Origin: Antrihabitans stalactiti
GTDB lineage: Bacteria; Actinomycetota; Actinomycetes; Mycobacteriales; Mycobacteriaceae
Direction: 5' to 3'
Length of the DNA stretch: 64,000 nucleotides
Assembly (NCBI RefSeq): GCF_012932915.1
Contig: NZ_VCQU01000018.1
Coordinates: 1 to 64,000 of the forward strand
The translations under genes and the position numbers were made by a program. Numbering within the stretch: the stretch's first letter is position 1; every line of letters starts with the position of its first letter. This document shows, one piece after another, positions 15,813-23,782 of this stretch. The notes beneath the pieces are model-generated. The model did no database searches. It saw only the letters and a program-made list of their open reading frames with translations, and was not told the origin of the DNA.

Positions 15813-16523
15813 TTAGAAAGACTCCACATAGCGCTCGAATCCGTCGAGGAGTCGGTCGAGGCCGAACTTGAAATCGTTGATTTCCCAGTTGTTCTCGTCC
15901 ATGTCGAACGCCTGCGCCGATATCGCCTTTAGCAACGCGGGAAAGCGCGCCGGATCGAGCACCCGCCCCAGTACCAACGTGTAGTTGTCCGGCGCGTCGG
16001 TCGACGCGGTCATTTGTAGGACCAACCGCGTTCGGCTGATGACGTACAGCGACATGTTCATCACTAGCTGCAGCCGGATCGGGTCGGGCACGGCGGTCTC
16101 GCTGAATGCGGCGAGACCGGCCTCCAACCACCCCATGTTGTTGGGTCCGGCCGGTGGCGCAGTGAGTGGAATTTCGAGCCACCAAGGATGGGCGCGGATC
16201 GATTCGAATTCCGCCATCGCCCACATTTCGAGCGCTTCTCGCCACGGCGTCGTCGACGCGATTGTCGGCGGCGGACCGATCACCCGGTCGGAAATGAGAT
16301 CGATCAAGGTGTCTTTGCTGTCGACGTAGCGATACAGCGACATCGTGGTGAATCCGAGCTGCTTGGCCAGCCGGCTCATCGACAGCGCAGCGAACCCCTC
16401 GGCGTCACAGACGTCGATCGCGGCGTCCACCACTTGCATGAGGGTGAGCCCCTTTTTGGGCCCCCGGCTGCCGGGTTCGTCCAGCCCCCACAGCAATTGA
16501 ATCGCTTTGGGTATCTCGTCCAT
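15813..16523 (-). CDS. TetR-family repressor, probable regulator of adjacent ABC exporter
   Basis: A 236-residue TetR regulator in which the DNA-binding domain is preceded by about 30 residues. The recognition region reads MSRLAKQLGFTTMSLYRYVDSKDTLIDL, and the C-terminal domain is of the TetR_C (tetracycline-repressor-like, TetR_C_1) class, whose ligands are often drugs. It is divergent from a DrrA/DrrB-type ABC exporter, and a large dyad lies between them at 16561-16603. Autoregulation and exporter repression relieved by the exported drug is the natural inference. ATG 16523 is used; GTG 16529 is also possible. Confidence 0.88.
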   Translation of the reverse strand: MDEIPKAIQLLWGLDEPGSRGPKKGLTLMQVVDAAIDVCDAEGFAALSMSRLAKQLGFTTMSLYRYVDSKDTLIDLISDRVIGPPPTIASTTPWREALEMWAMAEFESIRAHPWWLEIPLTAPPAGPNNMGWLEAGLAAFSETAVPDPIRLQLVMNMSLYVISRTRLVLQMTASTDAPDNYTLVLGRVLDPARFPALLKAISAQAFDMDENNWEINDFKFGLDRLLDGFERYVESF

Positions 16524-16560
16524 CGTCACCAAATCCCACGTAAGTCTTGCGTCGGTTCTA

Positions 16561-16603
16561 AAACTGCGTACCGTATACACTTAGTGTAGGTCGTACACAG
16601 TTT
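16561..16603. promoter_or_regulatory. Nested dyad operator between TetR and ABC exporter genes
   Basis: A 13-bp palindrome TACACTTAGTGTA (16576-16588) is centred at 16582. On the same centre lie GTAC/GTAC (16568-16571 with 16593-16596) and AAACTG/CAGTTT (16561-16566 with 16598-16603). The whole 43-bp region is thus an interrupted dyad. It sits 38 nt from the TetR ATG and 16 nt from the exporter ATG, ideal for dual repression by the adjacent TetR protein. Confidence 0.65.
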
Positions 16604-16618
16604 AGAGAAGAGGCAGAG

Positions 16619-17572
16619 ATGACACTAGCCACTCCCCAACCAGCGATAAGTGCGGTCGGGCTCAGAAAGAGCTTCGGCGACAAGACGGTCCTCGCCGGCA
16701 TCGACCTCGAGGTCGCTGCAGGCACGATCTTTTCGCTGCTTGGACCGAACGGAGCAGGAAAGACGACGACCGTCCAGATCCTGTCCACCCTGGTCTCCCC
16801 CGACGCTGGTGACGTCCGGATCGCGGGTTTCGACCTGCGCCACGACGCCGACGCGGTCCGGGAATCGATCGGTGTGACTGGTCAATATTCGGCGGTGGAC
16901 GACGTTCTGACCGGCGCCGAGAACCTGACCCTGATGGGCGATCTGCACCACCTCGGTCGGCGTGAATCGCGCCAGCGCGCCGCCGATCTCCTCGAGCGGT
17001 TCGATCTGGTCGACTCAGCACGCGCCCGCGCGGGAACGTATTCCGGCGGCATGCGCCGCAGGCTGGACCTGGCGATGAGCCTGGTCGGCGATCCGAAAAT
17101 CCTGTTCCTCGACGAGCCCACGACCGGCCTGGACCCACGCAGCCGCCGTAACATGTGGCAGATCATCCGGGACATGGCGGCCGGCGGCATCACCGTCTTC
17201 CTCACCACTCAATACCTCGACGAAGCAGACGAACTCGCCGATCGCATCGCGGTCCTCGACCGCGGCCACCTGGTCGCCGAGGGCACCGCCGACGAGCTCA
17301 AGCGACTCGCTCCCGGCGGGCACATCGCACTCAGATTCGCCGACAGCGCCGGATTGAACTACGCAGCACACACCTTCGGTGAAGTCGCGCGCGACGACGA
17401 GAACCTGGTCCTGCAGGTGCCGTCGGACGGCAGCGTCAAATCCCTCAAGGCCATCCTCGACCGATTCGACGACGAATCCATCGCCATCGACGACCTGACC
17501 ATCCACACACCCGACCTCGACGACGTCTTCTTCGCACTGACAACCCACTCAGAGAAGGCCACTAGGCGATGA
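16619..17572 (+). CDS. ABC exporter ATP-binding subunit (DrrA-type)
   Basis: The 317-residue ATPase of the daunorubicin-resistance (DrrA) type powers export of hydrophobic drugs or lipids across the cytoplasmic membrane. It has Walker A GPNGAGKTT (about 43-51), Q-loop GQYSAVDD, signature YSGGMRRRLD, Walker B LFLDEPTTGLD and switch TTQYLDEAD (Gln instead of His in the H-loop, usual for DrrA). A C-terminal regulatory domain follows after residue 220. The ATG follows GAAGAGG, and the stop overlaps the permease start by 4 bp (ATGA). Confidence 0.93.
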   Translation: MTLATPQPAISAVGLRKSFGDKTVLAGIDLEVAAGTIFSLLGPNGAGKTTTVQILSTLVSPDAGDVRIAGFDLRHDADAVRESIGVTGQYSAVDDVLTGAENLTLMGDLHHLGRRESRQRAADLLERFDLVDSARARAGTYSGGMRRRLDLAMSLVGDPKILFLDEPTTGLDPRSRRNMWQIIRDMAAGGITVFLTTQYLDEADELADRIAVLDRGHLVAEGTADELKRLAPGGHIALRFADSAGLNYAAHTFGEVARDDENLVLQVPSDGSVKSLKAILDRFDDESIAIDDLTIHTPDLDDVFFALTTHSEKATRR

Positions 17573-18327
17573 GCACGGCAATTATCGACTCGGTGACGAT
17601 GACGCGGCGCAGCCTCAAGCACACCCTGCGAAGTCCCGACACGATGGTCATGACCATCGCCCTGCCGATCATGATCCTGCTGATGTTCGTGTACATCTTC
17701 GGCGGCGCGTTCGACGTCGGTGGCGAATACATCGACTACGTCGTTCCCGGAATTATCTTGCTGTGCGCTGGATTCGGCGCCGGGACCGCTGCCGTGAGTG
17801 TCTCCACCGACATGACGAACGGGATCATCGATCGATTCCGCACGATGGCGATATCACGCTCGTCGGTGCTGACCGGTCACGTCGTCGAAAGCGTGGTCAG
17901 AAACCTGCTGACCACGAGCATCGTGATCGTCGTTGCAGTCGCACTCGGCTTTCGGCCGACGGCAGACCCGCTGAAATGGCTTGCTGCACTGGCCGTGATA
18001 GCGGTGTTCGTACTCGCCTTGTCATGGATCAGCGTCGCTCTGGGGTTGCTGGCTCGCAATCCCGAAGCCGCGCAGGGCTTCACGTTCTTCCTGATGTTCA
18101 TCCCCTACGTGAGCAGCGCGTTCGTCCCGACCGACACAATGCCGACCTGGCTACGATCATTTGCCGAACATCAGCCGGTCACGCCAGTCATCGAGACACT
18201 TCGAGGCCTGCTGATGGGCACCGAAATCGGCAACAGCGCGATGCTGGCCGTTATCTGGTGCGACGCCATCGGACTCGCTGGCTATCTCTCGGCATCCTTG
18301 ATTTTCAAGCGCAAGACCGCGCACTGA
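17569..18327 (+). CDS. ABC-2 type exporter permease (DrrB-type)
   Basis: The 252-residue permease partner of the upstream ATPase has six hydrophobic segments and the ABC-2 family pattern: an N-terminal amphipathic helix (MTRRSLKHTLRSPDTM), MILLMFVYIFGGAFDVG, and the conserved FLMFIPYVSSAFVPTDTMPTWL before the last helices. Coupled by ATGA overlap with the ATPase gene. A bidirectional hairpin terminator follows 14 nt after the stop. Confidence 0.92.
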   Translation: MSTAIIDSVTMTRRSLKHTLRSPDTMVMTIALPIMILLMFVYIFGGAFDVGGEYIDYVVPGIILLCAGFGAGTAAVSVSTDMTNGIIDRFRTMAISRSSVLTGHVVESVVRNLLTTSIVIVVAVALGFRPTADPLKWLAALAVIAVFVLALSWISVALGLLARNPEAAQGFTFFLMFIPYVSSAFVPTDTMPTWLRSFAEHQPVTPVIETLRGLLMGTEIGNSAMLAVIWCDAIGLAGYLSASLIFKRKTAH

Positions 18328-18340
18328 GCCCTGAACACGG

Positions 18341-18378
18341 GAACGGCCCCCACCCTGACAGGGGAGTGGGGGCCGTTC
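18341..18378. terminator. Bidirectional intrinsic terminator
   Basis: A perfect 13-bp stem GAACGGCCCCCAC (18341-18353) pairs with 18366-18378 around a 12-nt loop. It lies between the convergent stops of the ABC permease (18327) and the Ala/Gly-rich exported protein (18394). Neither side has a long T-run. Confidence 0.8.
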
Positions 18379-18393
18379 TCGTCAAGCGTCAGA

Positions 18394-19098
18394 TCAGGCA
18401 GCCGGCGGTGCGTTCAGCGTCTGCTGCATCTGGACGAGGCTGGCGATGCCGACCGGGATACCGACAAGCGCGCCGCCGACGACAGCGCCGATTCCGGCAC
18501 CGGTACCGCCACCGACGATGCAACCGAGGACGGCTGCCGGCAACGCGATCGGGCCGGTCGGCAGTGCGACGAAGCCACCGGTGAGACCGCCACCGACGCA
18601 GCCCAGGCCGAGTCCGATAAGGCCGCCGGCCATGGCACCGACACCGGTGGCCAGACCGAACTGGGTCGCCGCAACAGCAAGCGCGCTGTTGAAGTCGGCG
18701 GTGGCGTCGACGTTGTGCACGCCCGGAACAGTCGATGCTGCAGCTTCATTCGGCGCGATAGTGGACACGACGTTGGTCGTGGTGTCTGCGATCGCCGTGG
18801 TCGCTGCGTTGAACTGCTCAGGCAGCGGTGCACTCACGAGCGGCGTGCCGGAAGCGTCCTTGAACGAGAACTGTCCGTTCTCGGTCGTGAACGATCCGAA
18901 CGGGGTGTTGATGCTCGCCGCGTTCTCGAGGGCGTTGCTCGTGTACTGCAAACCCGGGAAGAGGTCGGTGACCGAAATTCCAGGCACCGCGGGCACCGGA
19001 GCGGGCGCGGCCGGGGCTGCGGTCGACGTGCCTGCGGCGAGGCCGAGGGCGGAGACGACCATCGCCGAGGTTGCGGCAGCACGGGAGATCTTGTTCAT
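18394..19098 (-). CDS. Ala/Gly-rich exported protein of unknown function
   Basis: The 234-residue secreted protein has a signal peptide (MNKISRAAATSAMVVSALGL, cleavage likely near STAAPA). A mature domain follows with TPFGSFTTENGQFSFKD, and a long C-terminal half is built of small residues with glycine-zipper repeats (GAMAGGLIGLGLG, GGGTGAGIGAVVGG), able to insert in a membrane or pack as helices. AAGGG precedes ATG 19098. Such low-complexity exported proteins are common in Rhodococcus and Nocardia, but no function is known. It is preceded by a 348-bp non-coding region. Confidence 0.82.
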   Translation of the reverse strand: MNKISRAAATSAMVVSALGLAAGTSTAAPAAPAPVPAVPGISVTDLFPGLQYTSNALENAASINTPFGSFTTENGQFSFKDASGTPLVSAPLPEQFNAATTAIADTTTNVVSTIAPNEAAASTVPGVHNVDATADFNSALAVAATQFGLATGVGAMAGGLIGLGLGCVGGGLTGGFVALPTGPIALPAAVLGCIVGGGTGAGIGAVVGGALVGIPVGIASLVQMQQTLNAPPAA

Positions 19099-19446
19099 CT
19101 GGAGCCCTTCTCTGTTCTGTCTGGGTACGTAAACCAAAAGCTCGGACGGCGTAAAGACCGGACAAACTTCTGTTGATCTACGTGAAACCAGGTCTCGTGT
19201 CGGTTTCGAGACCTGACCGTAACTCTTGGTCCACTAGCAATGCCTAATCGAGACGGCGATATTTACAACAGGGATACGGCGGTCATAACGGAGTAACTCT
19301 TGGTTAACCAGTTGGTGACATAAGGCCCCGAAATCGGGGTTTTCGGCCATTCGGGCTAATTGCGAGCTTCGACCGTTCCTCGCGCCTTCACAGCCGCGCA
19401 GCGCCGGATACGCGGTGCGAGCGAATAACCGGCTAGCCTTGAGACC
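19099..19446. promoter_or_regulatory. 348-bp non-coding region with repeats and hairpins
   Basis: No gene is seen here. The region holds an 8-bp-arm dyad AGGTCTCG/CGAGACCT (19190-19214), the direct repeat GTAACTCTTGGT at 19219-19230 and 19293-19304 (74 bp apart), and a short hairpin CCCCG-AAAT-CGGGG (19326-19338) followed by GTTTTC on the plus strand. It must contain the promoter of the leftward Ala/Gly-rich gene and that of the rightward TetR gene. The GTAAC repeats could be binding sites for a global regulator of the MtrA kind, which is a guess. Confidence 0.45.
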
Positions 19447-20139
19447 GTGGAGTCGCAAACCGATACTCAGTCGCAGCGACGTCCGGACCCTGCGCTCGAC
19501 TTGCAAGCCGATCCGCAGGAACTTCTCCCGCGGCGTCGTCCAACTCAGGAACGCAGTAAGAAGAAGTTCGACGCGCTGTTGGCTGCGTCGCGCGAGCTGC
19601 TGACCGACGTCGGATTCGAATCGTTCACGTGCGAGGAAGTCGCGACGCGCGCCGAGGTTCCGATCGGGACCCTGTATCAGTTCTTCGCCAACAAGTACGT
19701 CATCGTCTGCGAGCTCAACAGGCAGGATCTCGTCGCAGTCTCGCAGGAACTGGCGGACTTCAACGGCGAGATCCCGTCGCTCGACTGGTTGCGGTACATG
19801 AACAGCTTCGTCGACCACATGGCCGAGCTATGGACCTCGGACCCGTCCCGGCGCGAAGTGTGGCTGGCAATGCAGTCGACCCCGTCTACTCGAGCGACCG
19901 GCGCGATCCACGAGAAGGAATTCGCCGAAGTCGTTTCCAAAATGCTTCGCCCATTGACGCCCCGAACTCCCCGGGATCGGCGCAATATGATGGCGGAAGT
20001 ACTCGTGCACGTCGTGTACTCCATGCTGAACTTCTCCGTGCAGGACAACCAGAGCCACGCGGATGCTGTCGCCGAACTGAAGCGCCTGATGGTGGCTTAC
20101 CTCCTGGTAGCGGAGAAAGAGTCCCGCACGCGTCAGTAA
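19447..20139 (+). CDS. TetR-family transcriptional regulator
   Basis: A 230-residue TetR protein with about 35 extra N-terminal residues before the DNA-binding domain. The helix-turn-helix region is FTCEEVATRAEVPIGTLYQFFANKYVIV. The C-terminal ligand domain is not classifiable by eye. GTG 19447 is used. The gene ends 8 nt before the ribosome-binding site of the EF-G-like gene, and they may share a transcript. No palindrome matching the 16561-16603 site is found near it, so it probably has a different regulon. Confidence 0.87.
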   Translation: MESQTDTQSQRRPDPALDLQADPQELLPRRRPTQERSKKKFDALLAASRELLTDVGFESFTCEEVATRAEVPIGTLYQFFANKYVIVCELNRQDLVAVSQELADFNGEIPSLDWLRYMNSFVDHMAELWTSDPSRREVWLAMQSTPSTRATGAIHEKEFAEVVSKMLRPLTPRTPRDRRNMMAEVLVHVVYSMLNFSVQDNQSHADAVAELKRLMVAYLLVAEKESRTRQ

Positions 20140-20147
20140 CTTGCGCC

Positions 20148-20154
20148 AAAGGAG
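20148..20154 (+). promoter_or_regulatory. Ribosome-binding site of EF-G-like gene
   Basis: AAAGGAG, a near-perfect Shine-Dalgarno sequence, stands 8 nt before ATC at 20163. No ATG, GTG, TTG or CTG in the EF-G frame occurs between here and the P-loop, or for at least 230 nt upstream. It therefore defines the probable start at a non-standard codon. Confidence 0.55.
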
Positions 20155-20162
20155 TCGCCGCC

Positions 20163-22178
20163 ATCGACAGCGAACGGATCCGCAACGTCGCCCTCGTCGG
20201 ACATCAGGGCAATGGAAAGACGACTCTTGCCGAGGCCATGCTCTACCGCGCGGGCGTCATCACCCGACCAGGTCGCGTGGAGAACGGGAACACAACCCTC
20301 GACACGGCTCCCGAGGAACGCGATCGCAACCAATCGCTGACGCTCGGCCTTGCCTCGTTCGAGTGGAACGCGCATCGAATAAATCTGCTCGACACACCGG
20401 GGTATGCCGACTTCGCCGGCGACGCGTTGACGGCCCTCCGCGTCGCGGACGTGGCGGTCTTCGTGGTCGACGGGGTCAGCGGGCTGCAGGTCAACGACGA
20501 ATTGCTGTGGAAGGCTGCCGCAGACCTCGCCAAACCCCGGCTGCTGTTCATCAACAAACTCGACAAGGAACGCGCCTCGTTCGACCGGACCCTGGCCGGA
20601 ATTCGTGACCACTTCGGCTCCGGAGTCGAACCGGTCGAACTACCGGTCGGCGAAGCCGCAACCTTCACCGGCGTCGCCGACCTACTGACCGACCATGTCT
20701 TCCTCTATGACACCGGAACCGCGGTCGAGAAAGACGACGTGCCTGCCGACCTCGCCGAGTTGGAACACACCGAGCACGAACACCTCGTCGAAGACGTCGT
20801 CGAAATCGAAGACGACCTGCTCGCGCGCTATCTCGACGGCGAGGAGATCAGCGTCGACGAACTCGAACACGCCTTGCGAACCGGCTTCCTGCGCGGTGAT
20901 CTGTGGCCTGTGTTGTGCGGTTCGGCCGCCGACGCCATCGCGGTCGATCGGCTACTCGAGTTCGTCTGCCATGTCGCTCCCTCGCCGCCCGACGTGCCTG
21001 CCGTGGAAGTCCATTCGGGCGACACCGTGGTCGAGGTCGGCTGCACAGCTGCAGGCGAACCGCTCACGTATGTGTTCAAAACACAGACGGACGACTACGT
21101 CGGCCAAGTCGCGTTTCTCAAGGTCCTGACCGGAACGTTGCGCGCCGACGACGTGCTGCACAATCCGCGAACCGGCGGCAAGGAGCGCATGCACAACCTC
21201 TTGCGCGTGGTCGGCAACAAGTACACCGCGATCGACAGCGCGGTTGCAGGCGACATCGTCGGCGCAATCAAACTCTCCGCTGTCGCCACCGGAGACACTT
21301 TGTCCGCCAACGGAACACCGTTCGTCGTCCCGCCGGTCCCTCACCCGCAACCCGTCCACGGGATAGCGGTCAACGCGCAGCGGGCAAGCGACGAGGACAA
21401 ACTGGCGACCGCCCTCGCCGAATTGGTTAGCGACGACCCCACACTGCACGTGGTGCGCGGCGGCGAAACCGGCCAGACCGTATTGCGCGGCGCAGGCGAG
21501 GTCCACGTACAGGTTGCGCTCGCGAAGCTCAAACGGCGCTACGGCGTCACCGTCGATACCGAACCCGTCAAGATCGCCTATCGCGAGGCCCTACGTGGAC
21601 CGGCGCAGACCGAAGGCCGACACAAGAAGCAGAGCGGCGGGCACGGACAATTCGGCGTCGCGGTCGTACGGTTCGAGCCATTGGAGCGAAACGCCGGATT
21701 CGAGTTCGTCGACGAATCGAAGGGCGGAGTCGTCCCCAAGTCGCTCATCCCCGCAGTGGGCAGAGGAATCTCGGAATCGATGGAGCGCGGCGGAAGCCAC
21801 GGCTACCCGATGGTCGACCTACGTGCCGTGCTGCTCGACGGCAAACATCATTCGGTCGACTCCGACGAGTTCAGCTTCCGCATGGCAGGCGCTCTTGCAC
21901 TGAAAGCGGCCATCGACAAGGTCGGCACCCTCGTGCTCGAACCGATCGACCACGTCGAAGTGACCGTTCCGCACGAACTCCAAGGCGACGTGCTGGCCGA
22001 CCTCAGCCGACGGAATGGGCAGATCGAAGGCACCGAAGACGCTGGTTCCGGCGAGGTCACCGTGATCGCCTCGGTGCCGGAAAGCGAACTCGTCGACTAT
22101 GCGATCGCGCTGCGCTCGATGACGCACGGGCGCGGCCGATTCACGCTCGTGTTCAGCCGGTATCAGGAGAGTCGTTGA
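20163..22178 (+). CDS. EF-G-like translation GTPase (EF-G2/FusA2 type), non-canonical start
   Basis: About 671 residues with the EF-G domain plan. The G domain has P-loop GHQGNGKT (residues 13-20 from ATC), DTPGYADF (G3) and NKLD (G4). Then come domain II (LKVLTGTLRADD), domain III, domain IV with GRHKKQSGGHGQFG and domain V ending SMTHGRGRF. EF-G2 proteins are stress-related paralogues of elongation factor G without proven translocase activity. The start is the oddity: an excellent AAAGGAG is followed at 8 nt by ATC, and no canonical start exists nearby in this frame. The P-loop distance from ATC is normal for the family, which supports initiation here. Confidence 0.85.
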   Translation: MDSERIRNVALVGHQGNGKTTLAEAMLYRAGVITRPGRVENGNTTLDTAPEERDRNQSLTLGLASFEWNAHRINLLDTPGYADFAGDALTALRVADVAVFVVDGVSGLQVNDELLWKAAADLAKPRLLFINKLDKERASFDRTLAGIRDHFGSGVEPVELPVGEAATFTGVADLLTDHVFLYDTGTAVEKDDVPADLAELEHTEHEHLVEDVVEIEDDLLARYLDGEEISVDELEHALRTGFLRGDLWPVLCGSAADAIAVDRLLEFVCHVAPSPPDVPAVEVHSGDTVVEVGCTAAGEPLTYVFKTQTDDYVGQVAFLKVLTGTLRADDVLHNPRTGGKERMHNLLRVVGNKYTAIDSAVAGDIVGAIKLSAVATGDTLSANGTPFVVPPVPHPQPVHGIAVNAQRASDEDKLATALAELVSDDPTLHVVRGGETGQTVLRGAGEVHVQVALAKLKRRYGVTVDTEPVKIAYREALRGPAQTEGRHKKQSGGHGQFGVAVVRFEPLERNAGFEFVDESKGGVVPKSLIPAVGRGISESMERGGSHGYPMVDLRAVLLDGKHHSVDSDEFSFRMAGALALKAAIDKVGTLVLEPIDHVEVTVPHELQGDVLADLSRRNGQIEGTEDAGSGEVTVIASVPESELVDYAIALRSMTHGRGRFTLVFSRYQESR

Positions 22179-22197
22179 GCCGCTGTAGAAATGGTCT

Positions 22198-22869
22198 ATG
22201 ACCGACAAGGGGACCGACAAGGGCAAGAAGCCACGGGGACTTGGCAAGCGGGCATGGTTGACCACCCACGCGGTCAGGCGGCTGGCGCGGTTTCTCGCAT
22301 TCATCAAGGTCGTCGACATCACCGTCGTCAACCGCGGCGCGGTCCCGAAGAAGGGTCCGGTCATCGTCGCGTGCAACCACATCTCCTACACCGACCCGGT
22401 GTTTTTGTGGGGCGCGTTGCGTCGCCGCGCAATCGCGATCGGAATGGCGGAGCTGTGGACGATGCCCGTCGTGGGCAGGTTAGTGAAACTGCTCGGCCAC
22501 ATCCCTGTCGTGCGCGGTGATGCGCTTTCCGGTGCCGACGCGGTCGAGCGCGCGACCGCCGTGGTCAGCCGAGGGGGTGTGTTGATCATCTTCCCGGAAG
22601 GCAAGATCGTCGGTCGTGGCGAAACCGCGCCGTATCGGCCAGGTGCGGCCCGGATCGCGCTGGCGACCGGCGCGCCGATCGTCCCCGCGGGAATCGTCGG
22701 CAGCAACGACGTCATGCCGCTCAAGCGCGACCGGCCCGGCAAGAAGACGTTCTATCGCGACCGCAAGGTCGTCCTCGTGTTCGGCCACCCGATCCAGCCA
22801 GAACCAGGCATGACCGAAGACGATCTGATCGACCTCGTCCGGCTGCGGATCAGCGAGCTGACCGCGTGA
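22198..22869 (+). CDS. 1-acyl-sn-glycerol-3-phosphate acyltransferase (PlsC family)
   Basis: A membrane-associated 223-residue acyltransferase that adds the second acyl chain in phosphatidic acid synthesis. It has the HX4D motif (NHISYTD, His61/Asp66), a GMAELW motif II, the substrate-binding FPEGKIVGRGET motif III and the VPAGI motif IV. The N-terminus is basic without a clear membrane anchor. It follows the EF-G-like gene by 19 nt and converges on the deacetylase gene with 1 bp between stops. Confidence 0.9.
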   Translation: MTDKGTDKGKKPRGLGKRAWLTTHAVRRLARFLAFIKVVDITVVNRGAVPKKGPVIVACNHISYTDPVFLWGALRRRAIAIGMAELWTMPVVGRLVKLLGHIPVVRGDALSGADAVERATAVVSRGGVLIIFPEGKIVGRGETAPYRPGAARIALATGAPIVPAGIVGSNDVMPLKRDRPGKKTFYRDRKVVLVFGHPIQPEPGMTEDDLIDLVRLRISELTA

Positions 22870-22870
22870 T

Positions 22871-23671
22871 TCAGCGCGGCGGCAACAGCACGTCGTCGAG
22901 CGTGACCATCGACAGTCCGCGTTCCCGAATGATGCCGACCAGCTTGTCGTAGACCCGCGTGACGGGGAGGTGGTTGGCGTGCCCGATGACGATCGCCTGC
23001 GCCGTGAAGTACTTCCGCGCGCACTCGAGCAAATAGTCGGTCGTGATGATCTCCGAGTCCGACAGCGACCCGTACCACATCGTCGGAACCGAATAGCCGA
23101 GGTCGGCGGCGACCGCGTCGACCGCCGCATTGCGCTTGCCGTACGGCGGCCGGTAATACGGCGCGCCGGTGACGCCGTAGTTGGTCGACAAGAACTTCTG
23201 AGTTCGCCGAAGCTGTTCGGCGACCGCCGATTTCGACAGGGTCGTCAGATCCGGGTGATCCCAGGTGTGGTTGCCGAGCTGAATCTGGCCGCTGTCGACC
23301 AGCGGGCGCAGGTCCGCACGGTTGGTAGTCCAGGACTGATAGGACGCCGTCACGAAGAACGTGAAGCGGGCGCCGGTGTCTTTCGCGAACTTGATGTAGG
23401 CAGCGACGACGTCCGCATCCACACCGTCGTCGATGGTGAGGGCCAGCGACGTTCCAGAGCCGGGTAGCGCGGTCAGCGGGACCTTCCCCGGTGCGACGCG
23501 CAGGCTCTTCGACGGCGGCGGCGCGAGCAACGGCGGCGCTGCGCTCGTTGGAACAGCGAGCGACGGAGGGTCGTCGAGGTCGTCCGCAGACCCGGGCGTC
23601 GTCGACGCCGCTGCGGCAACTGCGCCGGCAGCCAAGCCACCCATCGTGACAAAGAATCGACGCCTGTTCAT
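22871..23671 (-). CDS. Tat-exported polysaccharide deacetylase family protein
   Basis: The 266-residue product has a twin-arginine signal (MNRRRFFVTMGGLAAGA) and a Pro-rich linker to about residue 65. A NodB-type carbohydrate esterase domain follows with TIDDG (catalytic Asp and metal Asp), NHTWDHPD (HxxxH metal ligands) and RPPYG. Such enzymes remove N- or O-acetyl groups from cell-wall glycans. ATG 23671 places the RR motif at the usual distance; an in-frame ATG at 23707 has no better ribosome site. It lies downstream of another Tat-type protein gene (23783-25363) on the same strand. Confidence 0.87.
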   Translation of the reverse strand: MNRRRFFVTMGGLAAGAVAAAASTTPGSADDLDDPPSLAVPTSAAPPLLAPPPSKSLRVAPGKVPLTALPGSGTSLALTIDDGVDADVVAAYIKFAKDTGARFTFFVTASYQSWTTNRADLRPLVDSGQIQLGNHTWDHPDLTTLSKSAVAEQLRRTQKFLSTNYGVTGAPYYRPPYGKRNAAVDAVAADLGYSVPTMWYGSLSDSEIITTDYLLECARKYFTAQAIVIGHANHLPVTRVYDKLVGIIRERGLSMVTLDDVLLPPR

Positions 23672-23782
23672 CGGGCGCCGCAGCCCTGTCGAGAATCCAC
23701 AGCGCATTATCCCACGATTGCGCTGTGAAGACGCTGAGAGCCGTTGCCGTTACGCACTTTTCGTCCGATTGATGCCTTTCGT

